Positions 1 through 8,811 are shown, counted from the first letter of the stretch. The stretch: DNA of 49,675 nt from an uncultured Lachnospiraceae bacterium (GCA_947164865.1 CAMUYA010000025.1:1-49675); one strand, 5' to 3'. Numbers and translations: made by a program. Notes: generated from the sequence alone by a model not told the origin.

Positions 1-577
1 GGATCATATCATCAAGCTCGGAATTCTCAACAGTGATATCACCGTAAAGCTCATCATGGAATGTGGTGGTTCCCTCATTGGGAATATTCTGACGGATAAC
101 AAAAGGCTTTCCAGCGGCAAGATTTGCCTCAACCTCTTCCTTCGAAAGGCCAAGACAATGCTTGTCATAGATCGTGATCGTCTTTCCTTCGCCGTCTTCA
201 TCCTCTGTCACCTGAGTTTTAAGAGATGCAAGCCTCTCCTTATCGCAGAAACAATAATATGCTTCGCCCTTTTCAATAAGCTCCTTGGCATACTTCATAT
301 ATATGCCCGTCTTCATTCTCTCACTCTGCACATAAGGCCCGTATCCACCATCCTTGTCCGGTCCCTCATCATGCTTTAATCCCGTAGCTTCAAGGGTCCT
401 GTATATAATTTCAGTGGCTCCCTCAACATACCTCTCCTGATCCGTATCCTCTATACGAAGCATAAACACACCATTCTCATGCTTCGCGACCAGATACTCA
501 TAAAGAGCCGATCTTAAATTTCCCACATGCATCTTCCCTGTCGGGCTCGGTGCATACCTTGTACGAATTTTCTCCAT
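1..577 (-). CDS. gltX: Glutamyl-tRNA synthetase, N-terminal part (cut by window edge)
   Basis: Charges tRNA-Glu (and possibly tRNA-Gln in organisms using the amidotransferase route) with glutamate in the cytoplasm. About 192 codons are present and the reading frame is still open at base 1, so the C-terminal part lies outside the window. The N-terminus reads [20 protein letters not shown], the class I synthetase signature with HVGN in place of HIGH, followed by a conserved LRIEDTD segment. The ATG at 577 is chosen because AGGAG (588-592, minus strand) sits a suitable distance upstream and the next upstream ATG (587) runs into a stop after two codons. It is the last gene in the direction of transcription and is separated from proA by a 370-base space that holds repeats. 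No clear promoter is seen; AT-rich sequence at 595-630 could supply one. Confidence 0.93.
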   Translation of the reverse strand, partial: MEKIRTRYAPSPTGKMHVGNLRSALYEYLVAKHENGVFMLRIEDTDQERYVEGATEIIYRTLEATGLKHDEGPDKDGGYGPYVQSERMKTGIYMKYAKELIEKGEAYYCFCDKERLASLKTQVTEDEDGEGKTITIYDKHCLGLSKEEVEANLAAGKPFVIRQNIPNEGTTTFHDELYGDITVENSELDDMI

Positions 578-654
578 CTCAGTTCATCTCCTATTACAAT
601 ATATTAACATCTTATTATTTAATAATTTAGGCTGGTTTTAGTTCTTAGTTCTAG

Positions 655-732
655 ATCTTAATTCTTGGATTTAATTCTTGGTTTTAATTCTTGCTTTTAA
701 TTCTTGCTTTTAATTCTTGCTTTAGTTCTTAC
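655..732. repeat. 13-bp tandem repeat, six units
   Basis: Six consecutive 13-base units with consensus close to CTTTTAATTCTTG on the plus strand. Units start at 655, 668, 681, 694, 707 and 720; the units at 694 and 707 are identical, and the last one has lost a base. Related but less regular copies of TTAGTTCTTA extend left to about 634. The array lies 80-155 bases upstream of the gltX start. No open reading frame or known motif is seen in it. Bases 578-654 are AT-rich and otherwise featureless. Confidence 0.8.
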
Positions 733-747
733 TATTATTTCCAATCA

Positions 748-900
748 GGTTTCTTGACGCATATGTATGTAATTCAGCAATGTGTCCGAGGCTGGCACTT
801 AGCGAAAACGAGCGCTAGCGATGTTTGAGCTTAGTACCGCTGCCACGAGGACCCATAGCCGAAAGGCGGTGCTGAATACATACATATGTGGCAAGAAGCC
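748..900 (+). repeat. Inverted-repeat structured element, copy 1
   Basis: Two arms (748-779 and 870-900) are reverse complements over about 30 bases with few mismatches. They enclose a 90-base core that matches the core of a second copy at 49524-49675 (opposite orientation). Read on the plus strand, the core contains GTGTC-(7)-GGCAC, a TAGCG/CGCTA hairpin, a CC/GG mini-hairpin and a GCC-GAAA-GGC hairpin with a GNRA-type loop. Loop sequences are conserved between copies while several stems change in a compensatory way, which suggests a folded RNA. The GNRA loops exist only in this orientation. It lies between proA and gltX, both on the minus strand. It could alternatively be a palindromic mobile element. 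Bases 901-947 show nothing further and no ordinary terminator for proA. Confidence 0.75.
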
Positions 901-947
901 GTCAATATGCTGATACTCAAAAAATCATTAATCCGTCACTTATTTGT

Positions 948-2198
948 TTATTGTCTTATTTGACCATTCCCATAAATCTTATACTTATAGGATGTTAATT
1001 CCCTAAGACCCATCGGTCCCCTCGCATGCAGCTTCTGGGTACTTATCCCTATCTCCGCCCCAAATCCGAATTCAAATCCATCCGTAAATCTTGTCGATGC
1101 ATTCACATATACACAAGCCGCATCCACTCCGTCAAGGAACTTCTCTGCCGTCTCTTCATTCTCGGTAACAATACATTCCGAATGATGCGTATTATACTTA
1201 TTGATATGCTCTATAGCTTCATCAACACTCGAGACAACCTTTACCGAAAGGATATAATCCAGAAATTCCTTTCCGTAATCCTCCTCTGTGGCAGGAACAA
1301 CACAGTCTCCCAGGATCTTCATGGTCTCTGCATCACCCCTTAGCTCCACATGCTTTTCATCCAGAGTCTTCTTCATCTCGGGCAAATACTTTTGGGCCAC
1401 ATCCCTGTGTATAAGCAGAGATTCCGCCGCATTGCACACACTGATCCTCTGTGTCTTGGCGTTAAACATGATCTTTACCGCCATATCGAGATCGGCATCC
1501 TTGTCAATATAAACATGGCAATTACCTGTACCCGTCTCGATCACAGGGATCGTTGAATTCTCAACAACCGCACGGATAAGGCCTGCACCTCCCCTGGGGA
1601 TGAGCACATCCACATATTCCTTCATCTTCATAAAACGTGTGGTGGTCTCCCTGTCGGTATCTTCTATAAGCTGAAGCACATCGGGATCGATTCCGCAAGA
1701 TTCAAGCGCTTCACGGATGATCTTAACAATAGCCTTATTGGAATTAATGGCCTCTTTCCCGCCCTTTAATATAACAGCATTACCGGTTTTAAAGGTAAGT
1801 CCGAAAGCATCCGCGGTAACATTCGGTCTTGATTCAAATATGATGCCTATTACACCGAGAGGAACTCTCACCTTTTTAAGATGAAGCCCGTTGGGTCTGT
1901 CAAACTCCTCCATTACTTCTCCGATGGGATCGGGCAACTCTATTATCTGTAGAAGCCCTTCTGCCATGGCCTCTATACGACTCTTTGTAAGCCTGAGGCG
2001 ATCCACCATGCCTTCCGAGATCCCGTTTTCCTGAGCTTTTGAAGTATCCTTATTGTTCTCCTCTATCAGAAATTCGTAAGAATCCTTTAAAGCATTTGCG
2101 CACTTTTTAAGTGCCTTATTCTTTTCTGACGTAGTGAGCTTTGCAGCCTTATACTTAGCTTTTACGGCATTTTTTCCAAGTTTTTCAAGATCATACAT
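948..2198 (-). CDS. proA: Gamma-glutamyl phosphate reductase (glutamate-5-semialdehyde dehydrogenase)
   Basis: Second step of proline synthesis: NADPH-dependent reduction of glutamyl-5-phosphate to glutamate-5-semialdehyde. The 416-residue length is normal for the family. The aldehyde dehydrogenase-type catalytic cysteine is C255 in QRISVCNAAES, and the conserved C-terminal GISTQKLHARGPMGLRELTS is present. ATG at 2198 with a GAGGA-type ribosome site. It follows proB and the formyl-THF cyclo-ligase gene in the same direction, 21 bases after the latter, so the three are probably one operon. ProA and ProB usually act together because the phosphate intermediate is unstable. Confidence 0.97.
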   Translation of the reverse strand: MYDLEKLGKNAVKAKYKAAKLTTSEKNKALKKCANALKDSYEFLIEENNKDTSKAQENGISEGMVDRLRLTKSRIEAMAEGLLQIIELPDPIGEVMEEFDRPNGLHLKKVRVPLGVIGIIFESRPNVTADAFGLTFKTGNAVILKGGKEAINSNKAIVKIIREALESCGIDPDVLQLIEDTDRETTTRFMKMKEYVDVLIPRGGAGLIRAVVENSTIPVIETGTGNCHVYIDKDADLDMAVKIMFNAKTQRISVCNAAESLLIHRDVAQKYLPEMKKTLDEKHVELRGDAETMKILGDCVVPATEEDYGKEFLDYILSVKVVSSVDEAIEHINKYNTHHSECIVTENEETAEKFLDGVDAACVYVNASTRFTDGFEFGFGAEIGISTQKLHARGPMGLRELTSYKYKIYGNGQIRQ

Positions 2199-2219
2199 TT
2201 TTTTATCCTCACTCTGTGT

Positions 2220-2783
2220 TCAAACAAGAAGTATCATCCCGGGCTTTATATCGTTACTTTCAGTCGGAATATGCACAGTCTCTTGCATTTTATAGCCGAT
2301 TGCAACGCTTTTGTTTATCAGAGCCGGCCATTTTGCAAGGAATCTGTCATAATAACCGCCTCCGTAGCCGAGCCTGTTACCCTCTTTATCAAATGCCACC
2401 CCCGGCATTATCATCAGATCATTTTCGCCACTATCATATGTATACTCTTCCGAATCTCCAATGGGTTCTCTTATTCCGTGGAAACCCTCTTTAAGCTCCG
2501 AAAGAGAATCAATCCTGTAAAACTGCATTTCCTTCCCGCGTACTTTGGGATAATACACTCTTTTACCCAGCCCCGCGCACAGATCAAATATACCGTCTGT
2601 CGGAAGCTCCGATCCGTATGATGCATATAACAGAACACGGGAAGAATCGGTAAAAGCATCAAGACCGCTTAGCGCCCTTTCTACGTTCTTTGCCGCCCCT
2701 GCCCTCTCATCATCCGAAAGCAGGTCTCTTTTTCCCATAAGCTCTCTTCTAAGCGTTTTCTTTTCAGGTAAAAGGCAGGCCAT
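2220..2783 (-). CDS. 5-formyltetrahydrofolate cyclo-ligase
   Basis: ATP-dependent conversion of 5-formyl-THF to 5,10-methenyl-THF, which returns a dead-end folate to the one-carbon pool. The protein has 187 residues, typical for the family. The N-terminus has the basic KKTLRRELMGKRDLL segment, and the C-terminal half carries the family signature MPGVAFDKEGNRLGYGGGYY with the glycine-rich ATP/folate loop. ATG at 2783 is preceded by GAGGTG. It sits between proB (64 bases upstream) and proA (21 bases downstream). Its link to proline synthesis is probably only transcriptional. It complements folD and fhs found elsewhere in the window. Confidence 0.95.
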   Translation of the reverse strand: MACLLPEKKTLRRELMGKRDLLSDDERAGAAKNVERALSGLDAFTDSSRVLLYASYGSELPTDGIFDLCAGLGKRVYYPKVRGKEMQFYRIDSLSELKEGFHGIREPIGDSEEYTYDSGENDLMIMPGVAFDKEGNRLGYGGGYYDRFLAKWPALINKSVAIGYKMQETVHIPTESNDIKPGMILLV

Positions 2784-2847
2784 GTATCACCTCTTCATAA
2801 CCTTTATCCTACAAACATTCGCATTTTTAAGCTATTGTCACGTATTA

Positions 2848-3717
2848 TCAGTTGTGCAGCTTATCTACAAAGTCGGGAAGGTCAAAGTTATCGTCCTTAT
2901 GGGAAACAAAAAGCGTACCTTCATTTCTGCCTTCCATTATCTTGTGAAGAATACCTATATCCTTGCTGTTGCAGATGATCATATCACAGCCGGAGCTGGT
3001 GGCGATCTTCGCTGCCACCATTTTAGTATTCATTCCGCCGGTTCCAACTTTGCTTCCCGTGGTACCCTTGGCCATTTTAAGATATTCTTCGTTTAGATCC
3101 GATACAATCTCGATAAACTTTGCATCGGGGTTGTTATGAGGGTCATCTGTATATAGCCCGTCTATATCCGATAAAAGGATCAGAAGATCTGCGCCCGTAA
3201 GAGCCGCAACCACTGCAGAAAGCGTATCGTTGTCACCTATCTCCATCATGACCTCAAATGTAGAGATCGTATCATTTTCGTTTACGATAGGGATAACACC
3301 CAGCTTAAGAAGCTCTGCAAAGGTGTTTGTTGCGTTGTATCTGTTCAAATTGTCTACTATCGTATTCTTGGTCATAAGGACCTGCGCAGCCACCTGATTG
3401 TATTCCGCAAAAAGCTTCTGATATGTCATCATCAGCCTTGCCTGACCGATCGCAGAGCATGCCTGCTTTTCGGCTGTTGTAAGCTTTCCCTTTGACTCTC
3501 TGGTCATGCCCACAGCTTTCATTCCCGCAGATATTGCGCCGCTGGTAACAAGAATAACATCCTTGCCCTGATTGCGTATATCGCTGAGTTCTCTGACAAG
3601 CCTTTCAATACGGATATAATCCATATCCCCTGTCTCGGCATGCTGCAGGGAAGATGAGCCGATCTTTACAACAATTCTCTTTTTATCCTTGATGGCTTCT
3701 CTTAGATTCTCGTTCAT
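2848..3717 (-). CDS. proB: Glutamate 5-kinase, short form without PUA domain
   Basis: First step of proline synthesis: phosphorylation of glutamate by ATP. The 289 residues cover only the amino-acid kinase fold. VVKIGSSSL (about 16-24) is the phosphate-binding start, VTSGAISAG (58-66) the glycine loop, NENDTIS (146-152) and LLSDIDGLYT (181-190) the substrate and nucleotide sites. The C-terminal PUA domain found in many ProB proteins (usual length around 365) is absent, and the protein ends in an acidic tail. Short ProB forms are known in bacteria. The ATG at 3717 follows AGG-rich sequence. A 76-base gap separates it from the FAD dehydrogenase gene and contains a possible extended -10 element. 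Confidence 0.96.
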   Translation of the reverse strand: MNENLREAIKDKKRIVVKIGSSSLQHAETGDMDYIRIERLVRELSDIRNQGKDVILVTSGAISAGMKAVGMTRESKGKLTTAEKQACSAIGQARLMMTYQKLFAEYNQVAAQVLMTKNTIVDNLNRYNATNTFAELLKLGVIPIVNENDTISTFEVMMEIGDNDTLSAVVAALTGADLLILLSDIDGLYTDDPHNNPDAKFIEIVSDLNEEYLKMAKGTTGSKVGTGGMNTKMVAAKIATSSGCDMIICNSKDIGILHKIMEGRNEGTLFVSHKDDNFDLPDFVDKLHN

Positions 3718-3775
3718 TTTAATAAACCTGCCTGAAACATAATTCGCGCTTTGACCTTTGGACCCTTGATATCAT

Positions 3776-3784
3776 ATTTTAGCA
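3776..3784 (-). promoter_or_regulatory. Possible extended -10 promoter for the proB operon
   Basis: On the minus strand the sequence TGCTAAAAT fits an extended -10 (TGn plus TATAAT-like). It lies about 60 bases before the proB start, in the only sizeable gap between the FAD dehydrogenase and proB. No convincing -35 hexamer is seen at 16-18 bases, so the call rests on the -10 alone. Confidence 0.3.
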
Positions 3785-3793
3785 AAACAGAGA

Positions 3794-5440
3794 TTAATTG
3801 TACAGCGTTTCCATCACCTTCCGGGCTGTTTTTATCCCGTCGGCAGAGGCTGAAGTGATTCCTCCGGCATATCCAGCCCCTTCTCCGCAGGGGAAGATAC
3901 CGCCGATATTGCTTTGAAAAGCCTCATCTCTTACTATTCTTACAGGGGAAGATGTCCTGCTTTCAACTCCCGCAAGTATCACATCCCCGGAGTCAAAGCC
4001 GGCTATCTTTCTTCCGAAGCTGTTCAAGCCCTTAATAAAGCATTTATTTATCTCATCTGTAAAAATCCCTGAAAGATCCGCCTCTTTATAAATACCTTTT
4101 ATCTCCGGATGTATTCCCGCATTTATACTTCCTGAAGGTGCGTATCCGGACCCTGCACCGTATCCGCAGGCCGGAGCAAAGTCGCCGTATCTCTGAACCG
4201 GAACTGATCCCTTTCCCGCAGCAAACGCCTTTCTTTCCAGATTCCGCTGAAACTCCACTCCCGCAAGAGGATGATCGGATGGAAAGTCAGAAGGATCGAC
4301 AGTCACGATTATGGCACTGTTTGCGTTATTACCGCTCCTTCCGCTGTAACTCATACCGTTTACGGCGATCATGCCTTCCTCGGAGGATGCGTTTACCACA
4401 TATCCTCCCGGACACATACAGAAGGAGAATACGCCTCTTCCTTCCTCGGTCTGTGCCGTAAGCTTATAGTCCGCAGCGCCAAGTTCGCCTGCATCTTCCC
4501 TGCCGTACTGTGATAGATTTATCATCGCCTGAGGGTGCTGAACTCTGAATCCGCATGCAAATGGTTTTCCTGTCATAAACAGACCGCGTTTATATAATAG
4601 ATCGAATGTATCGCGTGCGGAATGTCCTATGGCGAGCACCAGAGCCCTGCATTCTATCTCTTGCCGGTCATTTACAATAACGCTTTTAAGCTTTCCGTCC
4701 GATATCTTTATATCTGTCAGCTTACTGTCAAATCTTACCTCTCCCCCGAGGCTGCGTATCTCCTCACGAATGTTTTTAACTACATTTTTCAGTATATCAG
4801 TGCCTATATGCGGCTTTGCATCATACAGAATGTTTCCCGGGGCTCCGGCTTTAACAAATTCCCTCAGCACAGCCCTGTTTATACCGTCGGGATCCTTGAT
4901 CAGAGTGTTCAGCTTTCCGTCCGAAAAAGTTCCGGCGCCGCCCTCTCCGAACTGTACATTGCATTCGGTGTCCAGTTTCCCGCCGTTCCAGTAGCTTTCA
5001 ACTATTCTGCTTCTGTCTTCAACACATTTTCCTCTTTCGAGGATTATGGGATCAAGACCGGCTCTGGCAAGATAAAGACTGCAAAAAAGGCCTGCCGGTC
5101 CGCTCCCCGCTATTACGGGACGCACTTTAACTCTACCCGCGGCTCTTTTGGGATTCATTGTAAAAAATACGGGATCATATTTTGAAATATTATTTGATAT
5201 GTTTTTCTTTTTAGATGCTCTCTTAAGAATATCTTCTTCATCTTTTACCGAAAAGGAAACACTGTAGCTGTAGTACAGCTTCGGCTTCTTTCTGGCATCG
5301 AGGCTTCTTTTGAGTATCTGAATGTTTGTGATATCCTTCGTGCCGGTTCCAAGCAAAGATGCAATCTCTTTTTTTATCTGTTCTTCCTGATCTTTAAGCG
5401 GTAAAAAAGCATCTGTTTTGATCTGATTTATCTTCAGCAT
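3794..5440 (-). CDS. FAD-dependent dehydrogenase (COG2509-type)
   Basis: A predicted flavoprotein oxidoreductase of unknown substrate. It starts with a small domain rich in Lys/Asp (about 1-95), followed by the Rossmann-like FAD site at RPVIAGSGPAGLFCSLYLA and a second conserved block VQFGEGGAGTFSDGKLNT typical of this uncharacterised family. The C-terminus has PCGEGAGYAGGITSASADG, the second FAD contact. The frame is open up to 5485, but the ATG at 5440 (MLKINQIKTD) is preferred: it has GGGAGG about ten bases upstream and overlaps the stop of the preceding flavoprotein gene by seven bases (ATGCTGA), a translational-coupling layout. About 548 residues with this start. Function cannot be assigned beyond FAD binding. 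Confidence 0.9.
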   Translation of the reverse strand: MLKINQIKTDAFLPLKDQEEQIKKEIASLLGTGTKDITNIQILKRSLDARKKPKLYYSYSVSFSVKDEEDILKRASKKKNISNNISKYDPVFFTMNPKRAAGRVKVRPVIAGSGPAGLFCSLYLARAGLDPIILERGKCVEDRSRIVESYWNGGKLDTECNVQFGEGGAGTFSDGKLNTLIKDPDGINRAVLREFVKAGAPGNILYDAKPHIGTDILKNVVKNIREEIRSLGGEVRFDSKLTDIKISDGKLKSVIVNDRQEIECRALVLAIGHSARDTFDLLYKRGLFMTGKPFACGFRVQHPQAMINLSQYGREDAGELGAADYKLTAQTEEGRGVFSFCMCPGGYVVNASSEEGMIAVNGMSYSGRSGNNANSAIIVTVDPSDFPSDHPLAGVEFQRNLERKAFAAGKGSVPVQRYGDFAPACGYGAGSGYAPSGSINAGIHPEIKGIYKEADLSGIFTDEINKCFIKGLNSFGRKIAGFDSGDVILAGVESRTSSPVRIVRDEAFQSNIGGIFPCGEGAGYAGGITSASADGIKTARKVMETLYN

Positions 5441-6645
5441 CCTGATGCGGCCTCCCCCGCTATATGTCCGCTGGTCCAGGCCCACTGAAGGTTATACCCT
5501 CCGCACAGGCCGTCTACATCAAGTATCTCACCACAAAGGTACAGGCCTTTACATATCTTTGATTCAAAGAATCCGTCTATCTCGGATAAAGGTATTCCGC
5601 CTGCGGTACACTGTGCCTGCTCATAGGGATTAACTCCCTTGGCATGCACTCTGAAGTGCTTGATCACAGAGATAATGCTTTTTAATTCCTTACAATCATC
5701 CGAAAAAAATGCATCCTGTGATAAATTCGAAAACTTGCATACGAGTGTCGCAAGCTTTTTATTCATTACACCCGAAAGTATCTGATGTATGTTTCTGTCC
5801 TGCAGCAAAACAATCCTGGCGGATAGTTCATTAAAAAGAGTCATTTCGTCAACTTCGGGGAAAAGATCGATATCTATGGAAACGGTTTTATTCTCCCCCA
5901 GAAGCCCTGCAACTATCCTGCTTATCTGAAATGCCGGTATGCCGGATATTCCGTAATCGGTGAACTGAAGCTCCCCGTAAGAAGCTCCGTATCCGCTCTC
6001 ATCATTCTCGATAAGAAGAGCCGCAGCACACCTTACTCCGCTTGTGATCTTCCAGAAATCTCCTTCACATCTGATGCCCGCAAGCGCCGGATAAGTGGGC
6101 AAAACACTGTGTCCCAGGGCAGCCGCAAGCTTATATCCCGACCCGTCGGAACCTGTTGCCGGCGCTGCTTTTCCGCCGCAGGCTATTATCACACGATCAA
6201 AGGTTTCTTTATCATCACCGCTTTTTACCGTAAATCCTTTTCCGGATCTTACAATTTCATCAACCTTCTTATCGCATAAAAGGTTAATTCCAAGTGATGA
6301 AACCTCAAACCTTAAAGCATCAAGCACCGAAGAAGCCTGTTCACTGTGAGGATATATTCCGCCGTTTTTTTCGGTGAGCAAAAGGCCCAGTCCGTTAAAA
6401 AACATCACTGTATCCATAAATCCAAACTTCTCAAGAGCAGACAAAACAAAAGCCCTGTCGCCCGAATAATAGTATTCTTCCGAAAGGCTTTTGTTGGACA
6501 GATTGCATTTACCGTTTCCGGTCATAAGTATCTTTTTACCAACACGATTGTTTTTTTCAAAAACAGTGACCTGAGCTCCCTGTTTTGCTGCGGATATTGC
6601 AGCGGTAAGCCCGGATGCTCCTCCGCCTATAACTGCAACTTTCAC
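5434..6645 (-). CDS. NAD(P)/FAD-dependent oxidoreductase, HI0933-like
   Basis: Flavoprotein of the HI0933/YhiN family (COG2081), biochemical role unproven. VAVIGGGASGLTAAISAAKQ is the N-terminal dinucleotide site, followed by the family hallmark GKKILMTGNGKCNLSN and, near the C-terminus, LCGEILDVDGLCGGYNLQWA. I prefer the GTG at 6645 because GGGAGAGG lies six bases upstream and translation would then begin two residues before the Rossmann strand (KVAVIGGG), as usual in the family. The alternative ATG at 6687 overlaps the upstream stop as ATGA but has no clear ribosome site. It overlaps the next FAD gene by seven bases, so the pair is probably co-translated. Confidence 0.91.
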   Translation of the reverse strand: MKVAVIGGGASGLTAAISAAKQGAQVTVFEKNNRVGKKILMTGNGKCNLSNKSLSEEYYYSGDRAFVLSALEKFGFMDTVMFFNGLGLLLTEKNGGIYPHSEQASSVLDALRFEVSSLGINLLCDKKVDEIVRSGKGFTVKSGDDKETFDRVIIACGGKAAPATGSDGSGYKLAAALGHSVLPTYPALAGIRCEGDFWKITSGVRCAAALLIENDESGYGASYGELQFTDYGISGIPAFQISRIVAGLLGENKTVSIDIDLFPEVDEMTLFNELSARIVLLQDRNIHQILSGVMNKKLATLVCKFSNLSQDAFFSDDCKELKSIISVIKHFRVHAKGVNPYEQAQCTAGGIPLSEIDGFFESKICKGLYLCGEILDVDGLCGGYNLQWAWTSGHIAGEAASGC

Positions 6646-6683
6646 GTTATACCTCTCCCTATCGGTGAATGATACATATTCAT

Positions 6684-8285
6684 TCACAGCACATGGAATG
6701 TCTGTCCGAGAGATCTTATCAGTCTGCTTCCCGGCAGATACTCCAATTCATATTCTCTGAAATTCCTGCTAAGAAGCAACAGGATCACATATAAAGCAGT
6801 CATTTCAAGCAAAACAAAAATGGCTGTAAACAGATTGCCCAGATGAGGTGATACCGCTTTCGACAAAAAGTAATTAAGCACTCCGACAACGGCTCCGACA
6901 AGGATCGGAACAAGGGAATTGTTTATCGGATCAACAGTCATGTCCAGCCTTAGCAGAGATATGATCAGATAGCCTGCAAACTTCATGATAAGAGATACCA
7001 TATAGGATATGGAAAAAGCGACCAACATCTCTTTTCCTTTAGAGATCATAGTGCTTAATATGACAACAAACACTACATCCGAAGGGACCTGCACTATATA
7101 TGCAAAAAGCCCAAAACCTTCATTCATGATGATCTTCAGCATATAGAATGTAACAAGCATAAACAGAGCACAAAAGCCGCCTATTACAAGCAGATTACGG
7201 GAAGGACCTACCGTTTCCGATCCAAAAACTCTGGCTAAGATTTCTCCTTCCGCTATCAGATATGCACACCCGAAAGCACCGTAAATAAAGCAAAGATGAA
7301 AACCTGTCTGAAATGCACCCCTTGCTCTTCCCATCTCACTGCGTTTGCGGAAAGTAATAGTCTTTAGCACAAGTATTATTACCATAAACATGCCGATCAT
7401 GCAGAAAAAAAGCGGTGGGATAAATACCGTCTGTGCAAACAGTCCCACAAGCTCCGGAGTGTTGTTATCCTTATTCATAAGATACAGATAAACAACACCG
7501 AAAATAAACGGGAAGGCAATGAGTATGTAGTTAAAAACAGAAGGGAGTCTCCTTCTCCATATCATCAGGAATACATTTCCCGTCGGATCGCTTCTTTTGA
7601 AATAGTCTTCCTCGTATTCCGTCACTCTTCTTTTGGCGGCAAGCTTTGCGATAAGCAGAAACACTATGATCAGTAATTCCGAAAATGCTGCAGATAAAGC
7701 AATACCTACGCATCCGTATACCGCAAAAAAATCATCCTGCTTTAAAAGCGCTGCGGCTTTTGTCCCGTATCCCGAAAGAAGCGATGCAAATATATTACCA
7801 AGCACAACTATAAGCACCTGACGGATTATAGCGGAAAAACCTACAGCTCCCGAAAACTTTCTGCCGCACAGATAGCCTCCGAGATTCTCCGATACCAGCC
7901 TTAAAAAAAATATCAATCCGAATAAATATACAAGATACCTTGCGTGAGAAAGTCCAAAGATATCAACAACCACGTAAGAGCCCAATGTGACAATAAGAAA
8001 AGCTGCAAGCACGCCTGTCACCAGATGCATGTAATTGGAATATCTCCAGATAAGTCTGGCCGATTTATACTTGTCTTTGGAATACTTTGATCTTAAGATC
8101 CTGCCGAGAAATTCCGAAATCTTTTCACCAAAAAACAGCCACGCGGCTTCGTAAACAGCCAGACACGTGAACATATAACCAATGCCGATGTTGTCTATCC
8201 TCGTTCTGAATATAAGGCAACCGGCAAGAAAAATAATGACAGCGATGCATTCAAGCCTGTTTTTATTTATAAGTGCCGCATTCAA
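6684..8285 (-). CDS. Polytopic membrane protein, MOP superfamily (MurJ/SpoVB-like)
   Basis: 533 residues with about 13-14 hydrophobic segments spread over the whole length, separated by short charged loops, as in lipid II or polysaccharide flippases. There is no strict signature motif, so the assignment rests on size, topology and the paired six-plus-helix layout; substrate is unknown. The frame opens with TTG at 8285, preceded by GGTGG seven bases upstream. A nearby ATG (8281) is out of frame and stops after four codons, so TTG is the likely start. It lies 19 bases after ybeY and its stop overlaps the possible ATG of the next gene as ATGA. Confidence 0.75.
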   Translation of the reverse strand: MNAALINKNRLECIAVIIFLAGCLIFRTRIDNIGIGYMFTCLAVYEAAWLFFGEKISEFLGRILRSKYSKDKYKSARLIWRYSNYMHLVTGVLAAFLIVTLGSYVVVDIFGLSHARYLVYLFGLIFFLRLVSENLGGYLCGRKFSGAVGFSAIIRQVLIVVLGNIFASLLSGYGTKAAALLKQDDFFAVYGCVGIALSAAFSELLIIVFLLIAKLAAKRRVTEYEEDYFKRSDPTGNVFLMIWRRRLPSVFNYILIAFPFIFGVVYLYLMNKDNNTPELVGLFAQTVFIPPLFFCMIGMFMVIILVLKTITFRKRSEMGRARGAFQTGFHLCFIYGAFGCAYLIAEGEILARVFGSETVGPSRNLLVIGGFCALFMLVTFYMLKIIMNEGFGLFAYIVQVPSDVVFVVILSTMISKGKEMLVAFSISYMVSLIMKFAGYLIISLLRLDMTVDPINNSLVPILVGAVVGVLNYFLSKAVSPHLGNLFTAIFVLLEMTALYVILLLLSRNFREYELEYLPGSRLIRSLGQTFHVL

Positions 8286-8304
8286 AATAAACCACCGTTA
8301 AAGA

Positions 8305-8811
8305 TCAGTCCTGTCTTGTTATACCAAGATCGTTAAGTGCCTTTTCCTGCCGTTTCTCCATCTCTTTGCTTTCTTCTTCGGTCATATGATCGTATCCGGA
8401 AAGATGGAGCATGCTGTGTGCTACGAGAAATGCAAATTCTCTTTTTACGCTGTGCCCGTATTCATCGGCTTGCGCAAATATTCTGTCGGCAGAAAGTATT
8501 ATATCCCCCAGGATTATATCTCCCGTTTCGGGATCGGTATGATCCGCTTCAGATCCTGCGGGGATCACATATTCACCCGGTTTTTCAAATTCGAGGCTCG
8601 GAAACGAAAGCACATCCGTCTCTTTATCTATGTTTCTGAAATCCCTGTTATACTGTCTGATACCCTCGTTGTCGGTTATCAGCACATTTACGGTTATATT
8701 GTCAAACGGACAGTTCTCATTTTCAAGAACCCTTGATGCAACAAGACTGACAAGGTCCGATACATCAAAACCGAATTCCGCGTCTATCTCATTCTCAACG
8801 TAAAAGTTCAT
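8305..8811 (-). CDS. ybeY: Endoribonuclease YbeY (16S rRNA 3'-end processing)
   Basis: Zinc-dependent RNase involved in 16S rRNA maturation and ribosome quality control. The 168-residue protein has the metal motif H132-x3-H136-x5-H142 within AHSMLHLSGYDHMTEEE, and the conserved TDVLSFPSLE segment near residue 65. The ATG at 8811 lies inside the end of the preceding HD-like gene (17-base overlap). The order phoH, membrane HD-type protein, ybeY is widely conserved in Firmicutes, which supports both this call and the identity of the neighbour. Confidence 0.97.
   Translation of the reverse strand: MNFYVENEIDAEFGFDVSDLVSLVASRVLENENCPFDNITVNVLITDNEGIRQYNRDFRNIDKETDVLSFPSLEFEKPGEYVIPAGSEADHTDPETGDIILGDIILSADRIFAQADEYGHSVKREFAFLVAHSMLHLSGYDHMTEEESKEMEKRQEKALNDLGITRQD

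Noticed and set aside
748..900. CRISPR repeat, integron attC site, 5S rRNA or ordinary intrinsic terminator as explanation of the inverted-repeat element
   Set aside because: There is no repeat-spacer array, no integrase or conserved attC boxes, no 5S sequence match, and no U-run; the conserved part is the core rather than the arms.
4622..5185. Plus-strand open frame of 187 codons
   Set aside because: Antisense to the COG2509-type FAD gene; no motif and no start signal.
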